Source: Nitrincola iocasae (GTDB taxonomy: Bacteria > Pseudomonadota > Gammaproteobacteria > Pseudomonadales > Balneatricaceae). From it: 64,000 bases of DNA. A program made the translations under genes and the position numbers. Below are positions 1 to 8,866 of this stretch, piece by piece. The stretch lies in contig NZ_CP044222.1 in NCBI RefSeq assembly GCF_008727795.1, positions 3,472,001 to 3,536,000 on the forward strand. Direction: 5' to 3'. The notes beneath the pieces were generated by a model. The model saw nothing but the letters and a program-made list of their open reading frames with translations. It made no database searches and was not told where the DNA came from. Each line of letters starts with the position of its first letter. The first letter of the stretch is position 1.

Positions 1-240
1 AACCAGACTGAACTGGCGTGTCCGCACCACCTGTCGGCGCTTTTCACGGCAGCTTAATAAGTACTGTAATGCACGCTTCAAACGCTCGGGGTTCACAGTG
101 TCATCGATTTGCGCAGGTGCCTGCGGATCCTGCAACGGGATGATATGCATCAGCCCCAGTGCCTGCAAGGCATCCAGCATCTGCAGTTTTTCTTCAGCCA
201 AGCCGATTAATGCGGCTTTTTTCAGTTGCAGAATACTCAT
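1..240 (-). CDS. V-type ATP synthase subunit I, N-terminal part (runs off the window)
   Basis: Only the first 80 codons lie in the window; the gene continues past position 1. The N-terminus reads MSILQLKKAALIGLAEEK and then has LQALGLMHIIPL. The K-x-x-L-x-G...LQxLGLMHI pattern is typical of the cytoplasmic N-terminal arm of V/A-ATPase subunit I, the membrane stator subunit that forms the ion half-channel with the K ring. The ATG overlaps the stop of the subunit D gene in an ATGA (237-240), so the two are probably translationally coupled. Order B-D-I matches the Chlamydia/Treponema type of operon. The call rests on a short segment plus context. Confidence 0.8.
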   Translation of the reverse strand, partial: MSILQLKKAALIGLAEEKLQMLDALQALGLMHIIPLQDPQAPAQIDDTVNPERLKRALQYLLSCREKRRQVVRTRQFSLV

Positions 241-839
241 GAAGGTAACGCCTGACGTTTATTCTTGGCAATCTTTGCACGCACCACACCGGCACGTTCT
301 GCATCAGCCAGTGCAATCCGGATCTTACGGATATTAGTCTGTGCTTTTGGAATCAGAACTTTATCGAACAGATTTAGCCGTTGCGTGGTTTTCTGCAAGC
401 CTTGATTCAGAAGCTCCAGGCGCTTGTTCAGTACCTGGCGCCGGGTTTTGATTTCCACCACTTGTTGTAACTGTGCCGCCAGCTTATCCAGCCAATGCTC
501 CGTACCTAAACAGGAATAGGGGTTAATCACCAGCTCCAGCGAACGCAGTTCCGGTAAACGTATACCCACCAGATTCACTTCTACCAGCTCTATGTGTTTG
601 ATCCGAACCAACTCATCGGCACGCCCTTGATAGTTACTCAGCATACGCAGTTGCTGCTTAACACGTGCTTCCACATCCACAAGCTCCTGGTCATGCTCCA
701 GCAACTTTTGTTGTGCTGTCACCCGGGCTGCAAGCAGTTGTTTACGCTTCAAATCCAAAGCCGGTACAAATTTCTGATAGGCTTTGACCTTGCGCCCTTC
801 CTTGTTCAGGGTACTTTTGTTCAGTGCCAGCCGCCCCAT
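237..839 (-). CDS. atpD: V-type ATP synthase subunit D
   Basis: A 200-residue, almost wholly helical protein, the usual size for V/A-ATPase subunit D. This is the central rotor shaft that turns inside the A3B3 head and links it to the membrane ring. The N-terminus (LALNKSTLNKEGRKVKAYQKF) has the lysine-rich coiled start with LxLxxxxL of the family, and a long second coiled coil fills the C-terminal third (RLELLNQGLQKTTQRLNLF). It sits 3 bp after subunit B and overlaps subunit I by 4 bp, so the three form one transcript. Assignment follows from the coiled-coil plan, size and position. Confidence 0.9.
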   Translation of the reverse strand: MGRLALNKSTLNKEGRKVKAYQKFVPALDLKRKQLLAARVTAQQKLLEHDQELVDVEARVKQQLRMLSNYQGRADELVRIKHIELVEVNLVGIRLPELRSLELVINPYSCLGTEHWLDKLAAQLQQVVEIKTRRQVLNKRLELLNQGLQKTTQRLNLFDKVLIPKAQTNIRKIRIALADAERAGVVRAKIAKNKRQALPS

Positions 840-842
840 GAC

Positions 843-2207
843 TTACACTCGTACACTTGCGGTATGCGGAAAATATTTATCTATCAGATCCTGCTTCATC
901 AACAGTTCTTCCGCCTCAAAGCATTCGGCCAAGGTTTTCCAACAAAGATCCAGCGCCTTTTCCAGTGGCAAAGATACCTTAATATCCATAAATCGACGCT
1001 GGAACAGATCACCAAAGCGTAACAGGCGCTGATCATATTCCGTCAACTCAAATGACATCGCCTGTTTCTGCTGTGCATCTTGTGCAGAGGCATAAAAACG
1101 CACCATAGTGTTCATGATCTGACCATGATCTTCGCGCGTCACCTTACCAATGACATGCTGCTTCAAACGCGACAGAGAGCCAAATGGATCAAGCACGCCA
1201 TCGTGCAAGTAGAACTGCCCTTCGGTGATATAACCAGTGTTATCCGGCACCGGATGGGTGACATCATCACCAGGCATGGTGGTCACTGAAAGAATCGTAA
1301 CCGAACCAGCACCCTTATAGTCGCAGGCCTTCTCATAGCGACGTGCCAACTGTGAATAGAGATCACCTATATAACCACGATTGGAAGGCACATGCTCCAT
1401 CGCCACGCCGACTTCTTTTAAAGCATCGGCATAGGCTGTCATATCGGTAAGCAGTACCAGTACACGCTTACCCTCTTCAACCGCAAAGCGTTCGGCCACC
1501 GCCAACGCCATATCCGGCACCAGCAATGCTTCGACCGTGGGATCAGAACCCAGATGCACATACATCACGGTTTTGGCCAGCACGCCGGCTTTTTCAAAAG
1601 CAGAACGAAAGAAATGATAGTCATCGAAGATCAGCCCGATACCACCAAATACCACCACATCGGCATCCGCATTAGCGCCGATCTGTGCCAACAATTGGTT
1701 ATAGGGCTCTCCGGCAACGGAAAAAATGGGGATTTTCTGGCTTTCGACCAACGAGTTAAAGACGTCGATCATGGGTACATCGGTGCGAATCATACGGGAG
1801 GCCAGCACCCGGCGTGCCGGGTTAACCGTAGGGCCATCAATTTCGATATGCGGCTCTTCAGTCAGATCCGGACCGGCATCAATAGGTACACCAGCACCAG
1901 AAAATACCCGACCAAGGATATTGGTAGAAAAAGCCACCTGCATCGAGTGCCCGAGAAAACGGATGGTCGCTTTAGTTGATAGGCCTTTGGTACCGGAAAA
2001 CACCTGCAGTGATACCGTATCACTACCCAGCTCAATCACCTGAGCGAGACAAGGTAGCTGTGAAGGATCCAGCGGGTTTTCAATCAGTGCCAGATCACCA
2101 AACCCCACACTGCCGGTTTTATCCCGATCAGGTTCCGGCACATAAACTTTGACCAGATCACCCACAATTTCAAGAATTTTCGAGTAACACAAAAGCAACT
2201 GGGACAC
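843..2207 (-). CDS. atpB: V-type ATP synthase subunit B
   Basis: The non-catalytic nucleotide-binding subunit of the V/A-ATPase head (454 aa). It keeps family segments such as SGTKGLSTKATIRFLGH, VLLTDMTAYADALKEV, SVTTMPGDDVTHPVPD and GSLSRLKQHVIGKVTR, closest in my memory to chlamydial AtpB. The Walker A loop is replaced by SVAGEPYNQLL, as expected for a B subunit. I chose GTG at 2207 because AGGAAG lies 6 bp upstream; a longer reading from TTG at 2234 adds nine residues that do not look like the family. The catalytic A subunit normally directly precedes B, but here the next gene upstream is dapB. Confidence 0.93.
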   Translation of the reverse strand: MSQLLLCYSKILEIVGDLVKVYVPEPDRDKTGSVGFGDLALIENPLDPSQLPCLAQVIELGSDTVSLQVFSGTKGLSTKATIRFLGHSMQVAFSTNILGRVFSGAGVPIDAGPDLTEEPHIEIDGPTVNPARRVLASRMIRTDVPMIDVFNSLVESQKIPIFSVAGEPYNQLLAQIGANADADVVVFGGIGLIFDDYHFFRSAFEKAGVLAKTVMYVHLGSDPTVEALLVPDMALAVAERFAVEEGKRVLVLLTDMTAYADALKEVGVAMEHVPSNRGYIGDLYSQLARRYEKACDYKGAGSVTILSVTTMPGDDVTHPVPDNTGYITEGQFYLHDGVLDPFGSLSRLKQHVIGKVTREDHGQIMNTMVRFYASAQDAQQKQAMSFELTEYDQRLLRFGDLFQRRFMDIKVSLPLEKALDLCWKTLAECFEAEELLMKQDLIDKYFPHTASVRV

Positions 2208-2281
2208 GACACACTTCCTGTATAGATGACACAAGAAGATTAAGCCATGCTTAGGTTACATTTACAATACAAACCCCTAAG

Positions 2282-3091
2282 TTACTTAAGGCTAAGTACA
2301 TCCTGCATATCATATAGACCACGGGGTTTAGCCGCTAACCACACCGCCGCACGCACAGCGCCCTTGGCAAAAGTCATGCGACTGGAAGCTTTATGGGTAA
2401 TTTCGATACGCTCACCTTCAGTAGCAAACAGCACGGTATGATCACCCACCACATCACCGGCACGAATGGTTTCAAAGCCGATCTCTTTAGCTGTACGCGG
2501 GCCAGTCTGGCCCTCACGCCCATACACTGCACAGGTTTTAAGGTCACGCCCCAACGTATCAGCCAGAACTTCACCCATACGCAAGGCGGTACCCGAAGGC
2601 GCATCGACCTTATGACGGTGGTGCGCTTCAATCACTTCAATATCGTAACCACCATCATCGCCCAGCGCTTTAGCCGCTACTTCCAGCAGTTTAAAGCACA
2701 GGTTAACGCCAACGCTCATATTGGGTGCAAACACGATAGCAATCTGCTCAGCCGCCTGTTGCAAGCACGCTTTTTGCGCCTCATCCAGCCCGGTAGTGCC
2801 GACTACCAGTTGCTTGCCCTGTGCTTGACAAAACGCCAGATTCTGCATGGTCACCTGGGGGGCGGTAAAATCAATCAACAGATCAAAATCGTCCTTAACC
2901 TCAGCCAGTGAACCACTCAGTTTCACACCCAGCTTGCCTAGCCCGGCCAGCTCACCTACATCGACGCCCACCAGCGAACTACCAGGTTCAACGATAGCGG
3001 CGGTAAGCAATGCACCTTCAGCTTGCTGCACTGCCTCTATCAGGGTTTTACCCATGCGGCCAGCCGCACCAGTCACTGCTATTCTGATCAT
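2282..3091 (-). CDS. dapB: 4-hydroxy-tetrahydrodipicolinate reductase
   Basis: DapB (269 aa) reduces hydroxy-tetrahydrodipicolinate with NAD(P)H in the diaminopimelate/lysine pathway. The N-terminal dinucleotide-binding loop is VTGAAGRMGKTL, the middle has LLIDFTAPQVTMQNL, and the catalytic and substrate-binding segment is IEAHHRHKVDAPSGTA, with the paired His and the Lys of the family. Length matches E. coli DapB (273 aa). It lies 32 bp after dnaJ on the same strand, the usual gammaproteobacterial dnaK-dnaJ-dapB order. In that order carA follows dapB; here it is an ATPase operon instead. Confidence 0.97.
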   Translation of the reverse strand: MIRIAVTGAAGRMGKTLIEAVQQAEGALLTAAIVEPGSSLVGVDVGELAGLGKLGVKLSGSLAEVKDDFDLLIDFTAPQVTMQNLAFCQAQGKQLVVGTTGLDEAQKACLQQAAEQIAIVFAPNMSVGVNLCFKLLEVAAKALGDDGGYDIEVIEAHHRHKVDAPSGTALRMGEVLADTLGRDLKTCAVYGREGQTGPRTAKEIGFETIRAGDVVGDHTVLFATEGERIEITHKASSRMTFAKGAVRAAVWLAAKPRGLYDMQDVLSLK

Positions 3092-3123
3092 TACCTTACC
3101 TACCCAAACCAGCCGACCTTGAA

Positions 3124-4257
3124 TCAGGTCATATCTTCAAAAAACTTCTTCACTGAATCGAAGAAACCATGACGTTTAGGGCTGTGCTTGTGCTTACCCT
3201 CTTCAGTGGCATCCTGAAACTCACGTAGAAGCTCTTTCTGACGATGGTTCAAACTAACCGGAGTTTCCACGATCACCTTAACCATCAGATCACCGACACC
3301 ACCACCGCGAACCGGGGTGATACCTTTGCCTCGCAAGCGAAACAGTTTGCCTGACTGGGTTTCGGCTGGCACTTTGAGTTTCACGCGCCCTTCCAGGGTC
3401 GGCACATCCAATTCGCCCCCAAGCGCCGCATCCACAAAACTGATGGGTACTTCGCAATACAGGTGTTTACCATCGCGCTGAAAGATCGGGTGTTCACGGA
3501 CACTGACCTGCACATACAGATCACCAGCCGGTCCACCATTGGCACCGGCTTCACCTTCACCCGACAAGCGGATACGGTCACCGGTATCCACACCTGCCGG
3601 AATTTTAACCTGCAGAGTTTTAACCTTTTCAACACGCCCTTGTCCATGACAGCTACCACAGGGATCAGAGATCACCTTGCCACTGCCGTGACAGGAAGGA
3701 CAGGTCTGCTGTACTGAGAAAAAGCCCTGTTGCATTCTCACCTGACCAATACCACCACAAGTACCACAGGTTTTGGCACTGGTTCCAGGTTTGGCACCGC
3801 TACCATGGCAGGTCTCGCAACTTACCAGAGTAGGCACACGCAGACTTTTTTCACAGCCACGCACCGCTTCTTCCAGGGTTAGATCCAGGTTGTAGCGCAG
3901 ATCGGCACCGCGCTGCACACTGCTACGACGCTGACCACCACCGCCGCCAAAGATATCCCCGAATACATCACCAAAGATGTCGGAGAAATTACCCTCGAAG
4001 CCGCCGTGGAAGCCTCCGCCCCCCCCTTGCCCATCAACTCCGGCATGACCAAACTGATCATACGCAGCTTTTTTCTGGGCATCAGACAGCACTTCGTAAG
4101 CTTCGCTGAACTCTTTGAATTTATTTTCCGCATCCTTATCATCCGGATTACGGTCCGGGTGATACTTCATCGCCAAGCGACGGTAGGCTTTTTTAATGTC
4201 GAGGTCTGAGGCATCGCGCGGGACACCCAGTAGTTCGTAATAGTCTTTTTTTGACAT
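3124..4257 (-). CDS. dnaJ: Chaperone protein DnaJ
   Basis: The Hsp40 partner of DnaK (377 aa). It has an N-terminal J domain with the HPD tripeptide at residues 33-35, a Gly/Phe-rich linker rich in GGGGGF and GGFEGNF, and four zinc-binding CxxCxGxG repeats (CETCHGSG, CGTCGGIG, CPSCHGSG, CGSCHGQG). Two beta-rich substrate-binding domains follow. It stimulates DnaK ATP hydrolysis and delivers unfolded clients in the cytoplasm. It lies downstream of dnaK with a 108-bp gap that contains a hairpin, and is probably transcribed from the heat-shock promoter before grpE. Confidence 0.98.
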   Translation of the reverse strand: MSKKDYYELLGVPRDASDLDIKKAYRRLAMKYHPDRNPDDKDAENKFKEFSEAYEVLSDAQKKAAYDQFGHAGVDGQGGGGGFHGGFEGNFSDIFGDVFGDIFGGGGGQRRSSVQRGADLRYNLDLTLEEAVRGCEKSLRVPTLVSCETCHGSGAKPGTSAKTCGTCGGIGQVRMQQGFFSVQQTCPSCHGSGKVISDPCGSCHGQGRVEKVKTLQVKIPAGVDTGDRIRLSGEGEAGANGGPAGDLYVQVSVREHPIFQRDGKHLYCEVPISFVDAALGGELDVPTLEGRVKLKVPAETQSGKLFRLRGKGITPVRGGGVGDLMVKVIVETPVSLNHRQKELLREFQDATEEGKHKHSPKRHGFFDSVKKFFEDMT

Positions 4258-4309
4258 AGTCCGAATCTGATCCGGTTAACGATGACTCCTGCGGGAGCCG
4301 GACACGACA

Positions 4310-4329
4310 ACGCGGGCTGGTGCCCGCGT
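4310..4329 (-). terminator. Hairpin between dnaK and dnaJ
   Basis: A perfect 8-bp inverted repeat (ACGCGGGC / GCCCGCGT) with a 4-nt loop lies in the dnaK-dnaJ gap. No T-run follows it on the transcribed strand, so it is more likely a partial attenuator or an mRNA-stability element that lowers dnaJ relative to dnaK than a full terminator. Confidence 0.45.
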
Positions 4330-4365
4330 CGCCTTCATTTCAGTAGTTCATGCAGGCATGAAGGA

Positions 4366-6282
4366 TTACTTTTTGTCATCCTTCACTTCTTCAAACTCAG
4401 CATCCACTACATCTTCTGCGGGTTTTTCTTCGCTCTGACCGGCTTCACCCTGTTCAGCGGCGGCAGCATCAGCATACATCTTCTGCGCCACACCAGACAC
4501 GGCTTCGGTCAGTGCTTCTGTTTTGCTTTCGATCGCCGCTTTGTCATCACCTTTGAGCGCTTCTTCCAGCTCAGTGATAGCTGCTTCAATCTTGGTTTTT
4601 TCGTCTTCGGTCACTTTGTCAGCCGCATCTTTCAGCGTCTTCTTGGCGGTGTGTACCATGGCATCGCCCTGGTTACGCGCCTGTGACAGCTCTTCGAACT
4701 TGCGATCTTCATCCGCATGGGCTTCAGCATCACGTACCATCTGTTCGACTTCTTCATCGCTTAAGCCAGAAGAAGCTTTAATCACAATAGACTGCTGCTT
4801 GCCGGTCGCTTTGTCTTTAGCAGACACATTCAGGATACCGTTGGCGTCGATATCAAAAGTGACTTCAACCTGAGGAACACCCCGTGGTGCCGGTGGAATA
4901 TCCGCCAGATCAAAACGTCCCAGTGACTTGTTCTGATTCGCCTGCTTACGCTCACCCTGTACCACGTGAATGGTTACAGCGGTCTGGTTGTCATCAGCCG
5001 TTGAGAACACCTGTGATTTCTTGGTTGGAATCGTGGTGTTCTTATCAATCAGCGGTGTAGCCACACCCCCCATGGTCTCAATACCCAGTGTCAGCGGGGT
5101 AACGTCCAATAACAGCACGTCTTTCACATCACCTGACAATACCGCACCCTGAATCGCTGCACCAATTGCCACAGCTTCGTCCGGGTTAACATCTTTACGC
5201 GGCTCTTTACCAAAGAATTCAGTGACACGTTTCTGCACTAACGGCATACGTGTCTGACCACCGACCAGAATCACTTCATCCACTTCAGAGGTGGATAGAC
5301 CCGCATCTTTCAGTGCGATCTTGCAAGGCTCCAGTGAGCGTTCAACCAGCTCTTCAACCAGCGACTCCAGTTTGGCCCGGGTCAGCTTGACGTTCAAGTG
5401 TTTAGGACCGGATGCATCAGCGGTGATGTACGGCAGGTTAACATCAGTCTGCTGTGAAGAAGACAACTCAACCTTGGCTTTTTCAGCGGCTTCTTTCAGG
5501 CGCTGCAGTGCCAATGGATCATTATGCAGATCAATCCCTGAGTCTTTCTTAAACTGATCCGCCAGATAGTTGATGATCGACAGGTCGAAATCCTCACCAC
5601 CCAGGAAGGTATCACCGTTAGTCGCCAGCACTTCAAACTGGTGCTCACCATCTACATCAGCAATTTCAATGATAGATACGTCAAAGGTACCACCACCCAA
5701 ATCGTAAACGGCGATGGTTTTATCACCCTTGGACTGGTCCATACCGTAAGCCAGCGCCGCAGCTGTCGGCTCGTTGATAATACGTTTAACTTCAAGACCG
5801 GCGATTTTACCGGCATCTTTAGTCGCCTGACGCTGCGAGTCATTGAAATAAGCAGGCACGGTAATAACGGCTGCAGTTACCGGTTCACCCAGGTAATCTT
5901 CAGCGGTTTTCTTCATTTTTTTCAGCACTTCAGCTGACACCTGTGGTGGTGCCATTTTATTGTCGCGCACCTGAACCCAGGCATCGCCATTATCGGCCTT
6001 AATGATTTTGTAAGGCACCATCTTGATGTCTTTCTGAACCACATCGTCTTCAAAACGACGACCGATCAGGCGCTTGATAGCAAACAGGGTGTTATCCGGG
6101 TTGGTCACAGCCTGACGCTTAGCTGACTGCCCTACCAGGGTTTCACCATCATTGGTAAATGCAATGATGGATGGAGTGGTACGATCGCCTTCGGCGTTTT
6201 CAATGACTCGGGTCTTGTCACCATCCAGAATGGCCACACAAGAGTTAGTTGTACCCAGGTCAATACCAATAATTCTTCCCAT
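4366..6282 (-). CDS. dnaK: Molecular chaperone DnaK (Hsp70)
   Basis: A full-length Hsp70 (638 aa). The N-terminal actin-like ATPase has phosphate loops GIDLGTTNSCVAI and VYDLGGGTFDVS and the adenosine motif ILVGGQTRMP. Next come the interdomain linker (DVLLLDVTPL), the substrate-binding beta sandwich and the helical lid, ending in the acidic tail EEVKDDKK that resembles the conserved EEVKDKK end of proteobacterial DnaK. It folds nascent and stress-damaged proteins with DnaJ and GrpE. Gene order grpE-dnaK-dnaJ is on one strand. A good Shine-Dalgarno (ACGGAGAG) lies just upstream of the ATG. Confidence 0.99.
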   Translation of the reverse strand: MGRIIGIDLGTTNSCVAILDGDKTRVIENAEGDRTTPSIIAFTNDGETLVGQSAKRQAVTNPDNTLFAIKRLIGRRFEDDVVQKDIKMVPYKIIKADNGDAWVQVRDNKMAPPQVSAEVLKKMKKTAEDYLGEPVTAAVITVPAYFNDSQRQATKDAGKIAGLEVKRIINEPTAAALAYGMDQSKGDKTIAVYDLGGGTFDVSIIEIADVDGEHQFEVLATNGDTFLGGEDFDLSIINYLADQFKKDSGIDLHNDPLALQRLKEAAEKAKVELSSSQQTDVNLPYITADASGPKHLNVKLTRAKLESLVEELVERSLEPCKIALKDAGLSTSEVDEVILVGGQTRMPLVQKRVTEFFGKEPRKDVNPDEAVAIGAAIQGAVLSGDVKDVLLLDVTPLTLGIETMGGVATPLIDKNTTIPTKKSQVFSTADDNQTAVTIHVVQGERKQANQNKSLGRFDLADIPPAPRGVPQVEVTFDIDANGILNVSAKDKATGKQQSIVIKASSGLSDEEVEQMVRDAEAHADEDRKFEELSQARNQGDAMVHTAKKTLKDAADKVTEDEKTKIEAAITELEEALKGDDKAAIESKTEALTEAVSGVAQKMYADAAAAEQGEAGQSEEKPAEDVVDAEFEEVKDDKK

Positions 6283-6375
6283 TTTACTCTCCGTAATCTT
6301 TACCGCTCTGCGGTGTGAATTCTGTAATTTACCGATGCAACCTATATGGGGCTGCCTAAGGTTATTTCAAGTATT

Positions 6376-6999
6376 TTATGCTTTAGCAACCATGACCATG
6401 GCCGGACGCACCAGACGACCATTCAGGGTGTAGCCCTTCTGCATCACCCCCACCACGGTGTTGGGCTCAGCATCCGGCGCATCGACCATAGACATCGCCT
6501 GGTGCAACGCCGGATCGAAGGCCTGCCCAGTTGGATCAACTGACGTCAGATTGAACTTGGCCAAACTATTGATAAAAAGATCCAGTGTCATTTGCGCGCC
6601 TTCACGTAAGGCTTTAGTTGCCTCATCATCCACAGGACAGGCATCTACGGTACGTTCAAGACTATCTATAACCGGCAGCAGCTCCTGAGCAAACTTATCC
6701 AGCGCAAATTTATGCGCCTTCTCGACATCCTGTTCGGCACGCCGACGCACATTCTGTATTTCGGCCTGCGCACGCAACTGGGTATCCTGCACATCCTGCT
6801 TCAGACGTTCAATTTCATCACGCGCCAACGCCAGGTCACTCTGCTGTGCATCATTCGCTTGCTGAGTCTGGCCGCTTTCATCAATCACGCCCTCAACCAC
6901 GTCGGCAGACGCACTGTCAGGAGCTACCTCACCTGCGGACTGAACCTCCTCAGTGACATCAAGTGCTTCATCCGACGGTTTCTGCTGATCATTAGCCAT
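6376..6999 (-). CDS. grpE: Nucleotide exchange factor GrpE
   Basis: GrpE (207 aa) speeds ADP release from DnaK. It has a long acidic disordered N-terminus, a coiled coil around residues 55-110 (LRAQAEIQNVRRRAEQD), and the C-terminal beta domain with the family signature FDPALHQAM and VVGVMQKGYTLNGRLVRPA. It is the first gene of the grpE-dnaK-dnaJ-dapB group and is divergent from recN. A sigma32-type promoter lies 42-70 bp upstream of its start. AGGAGAG precedes the ATG at close range. Confidence 0.97.
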   Translation of the reverse strand: MANDQQKPSDEALDVTEEVQSAGEVAPDSASADVVEGVIDESGQTQQANDAQQSDLALARDEIERLKQDVQDTQLRAQAEIQNVRRRAEQDVEKAHKFALDKFAQELLPVIDSLERTVDACPVDDEATKALREGAQMTLDLFINSLAKFNLTSVDPTGQAFDPALHQAMSMVDAPDAEPNTVVGVMQKGYTLNGRLVRPAMVMVAKA

Positions 7000-7041
7000 C
7001 CACTCTCTCCTGTCATGTTTCTAAATCTTGAGACTGACAGA

Positions 7042-7070
7042 TTAATGGGGCCAAAAAAAACGGATTCAAC
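7042..7070 (-). promoter_or_regulatory. Sigma32-like heat-shock promoter of grpE-dnaK-dnaJ
   Basis: Read on the minus strand, GTTGAA (7070-7065) is separated by 14 bp from CCCCATTAA (7050-7042). This fits the RpoH consensus CTTGAA-N13-17-CCCCATnTA with one mismatch in the -35 box. It points into grpE, the expected target of a heat-shock promoter. Confidence 0.75.
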
Positions 7071-7097
7071 CGGTATCAACTATCTTTTCAACATCAC

Positions 7098-7147
7098 TTG
7101 CAGACAGCGCAAAAATACCTTATACATACCACTGTATAAATAACCAT
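7098..7147 (+). promoter_or_regulatory. recN promoter with LexA-like operator
   Basis: TTGCAG (7098-7103) and TATACA (7121-7126) are 17 bp apart and form a plausible weak sigma70 promoter. Immediately downstream, CTGTATAAATAACCAT (7132-7147) resembles the E. coli recN LexA box CTGT-N8-CCAG, with the last base changed. A perfect 7-bp inverted repeat TTATACA / TGTATAA (7120-7139) overlaps both elements. Placement between promoter and start codon would block transcription when bound. Confidence 0.5.
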
Positions 7148-7158
7148 GTATGACAACT

Positions 7159-8823
7159 ATGCTCACACACTTATTGATCAAAAACTTTGCCCTTGTTGAC
7201 CTGCTGGAACTGGAGCTGAAAGATGGCATGACTGTCATCAGCGGCGAAACCGGTGCAGGCAAATCGATCATGCTGGACGCTCTCGGCCTGACGCTTGGTG
7301 ATCGCGCCGACAGCGATACCGTCAGAGACGGCGAGGAGCGTGCTGAAATTACCGCCAGCTTTGATCTCCGCGCAATTCCTGATGCTCTGACCTGGCTCAA
7401 AGCACAAGATCTGGAACAAGAACAGGAATGCCAGATCCGCCGCATTATCACCCGGGAAGGGCGCAGTCGCAGCTATATTAATGGCCAACCCGCTCCACTC
7501 AATCAGTTGCGTGAGCTGGGTCAGCTATTAGTCGACATCCATGGTCAGCATGAACACCAGCGGCTGCTGCACCGTGAATATCATCGCGTACTGCTGGATG
7601 ACTATGCGCAACAAGCCACCTTAGCAGAGCAGGTTCGCCAGCAACACAGCCACTGGCAGAAGCTCAGCCAATCCCTGCGACAATTGACTGACGACAGTGC
7701 CGAGAAAACCGCACGAACACAATTACTCAGCTATCAACTGGAAGAACTGGCACAACTGGATCTACAGCCAGACGAACTGACCGAACTGGAGAACGAACAG
7801 AAAACGCTGGAAAATGCTGGCCATCTACTGCAAACAGGCCACCAGTTGATAGAGATCACTTCTGAGGGCGAAGAGCAGAACTGCGTCAACCTGCTTAACC
7901 AGTGCCAACACCTGTTACAGCAACTGGCCGTCAATACACCCACACTCACTCAGGTGAGCGAGATGCTTAACAATGCCCAGATTCAGATAGAAGAAGCCAG
8001 CCACGAATTGCGCCACTACCTGGATCACATTGAGATAAGTCCAGAGCGCCTACAAACCGTCGAGGAACGCCTCACCGCTATTTTTGATATAGCGCGCAAA
8101 CACCGCATTCAGCCGCAGCAATTACCGACTTTGCAAGCTGAGTTGCAAGCGGAAATGGACAGTCTGCACCGCTCAGACGAAGCTCTGGACCAGCTTCACC
8201 AGGATGTCCAGGCAGCCAGAGAAAACTACATTGAAATGGCAACACGCTTGAGCAAGGCGCGTACACGGCATTCCAGCAAGCTCAGCAAAGCCGTAGATAT
8301 GCAACTACACAGCCTGGGCATGACGGCCGCTCACTTCAACGTCAGTCTAAACGCGCTAGCAGAAACCAAATGGAATGCGAATGGCATGGAAGAGGTAGAG
8401 TTTTTGATCGCCGCCAATCCAGGGCAGACTGCCCGTCCCTTGGCCAAGGTAGCCTCTGGGGGCGAACTGTCACGCATCAGCCTGGCAATACAGGTCATTA
8501 CTGCACAAACATCCAGCACACCCACACTGGTGTTCGATGAAGTGGATGTAGGTATCGGTGGTGCCATTGCCGAAGTGGTGGGACGTTTATTGCGGGAGCT
8601 TGGCGAGCGCACACAAATCCTCTGCGTCACCCATCAACCGCAAGTAGCCTCTCAGGGCAATCAACATTTGTTTGTCAGCAAAGCCAACCAGAAGCAAAAA
8701 ACGCGCACGCAAATCACCCAACTTGAGCCAGAGGCGCGCCTACAGGAAATTGCCCGCATGCTGGGTGGTATACAGGTGACCGATGCAACGTTAACACACG
8801 CCAGAGAGATGCTGGAGGGATGA
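7159..8823 (+). CDS. recN: DNA repair protein RecN
   Basis: An SMC-like ATPase of double-strand-break repair (554 aa). The N-terminus aligns with E. coli RecN (MLTHLLIKNFALVD against MLAQLTISNFAIV), which is why I start at 7159; an in-frame ATG at 7150 is the alternative, and neither has a clear Shine-Dalgarno. Walker A is GETGAGKS, the hinge coiled coils fill the middle, and the ABC signature VASGGELSRISLA and Walker B LVFDEVDVGIGG lie near the C-terminus. A LexA-like box upstream agrees with SOS control. Divergent from grpE and convergent with fur. Confidence 0.96.
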   Translation: MLTHLLIKNFALVDLLELELKDGMTVISGETGAGKSIMLDALGLTLGDRADSDTVRDGEERAEITASFDLRAIPDALTWLKAQDLEQEQECQIRRIITREGRSRSYINGQPAPLNQLRELGQLLVDIHGQHEHQRLLHREYHRVLLDDYAQQATLAEQVRQQHSHWQKLSQSLRQLTDDSAEKTARTQLLSYQLEELAQLDLQPDELTELENEQKTLENAGHLLQTGHQLIEITSEGEEQNCVNLLNQCQHLLQQLAVNTPTLTQVSEMLNNAQIQIEEASHELRHYLDHIEISPERLQTVEERLTAIFDIARKHRIQPQQLPTLQAELQAEMDSLHRSDEALDQLHQDVQAARENYIEMATRLSKARTRHSSKLSKAVDMQLHSLGMTAAHFNVSLNALAETKWNANGMEEVEFLIAANPGQTARPLAKVASGGELSRISLAIQVITAQTSSTPTLVFDEVDVGIGGAIAEVVGRLLRELGERTQILCVTHQPQVASQGNQHLFVSKANQKQKTRTQITQLEPEARLQEIARMLGGIQVTDATLTHAREMLEG

Positions 8824-8825
8824 CA

Positions 8826-8852
8826 GCAGCCCCGGACTCACCGGCTGGCTGC
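8826..8852. terminator. Hairpin between convergent recN and fur
   Basis: GCAGCC-CCGG-ACTCA-CCGG-CT-GGCTGC can fold into a stem of about 10 bp with a small bulge. It fills the 43-bp gap between the convergent genes, so it could serve both, but there is no T-run on either side. Confidence 0.4.
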
Positions 8853-8866
8853 CCAAGACAACAAAC

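Noticed and set aside
2393..2911. 172-codon plus-strand frame opposite dapB
   Set aside because: dapB is certain from its motifs and the frame has no recognisable features.
4282..4686. 134-codon plus-strand frame over the dnaK end
   Set aside because: Hydrophobic shadow of the acidic DnaK tail; the DnaK C-terminus is conserved.
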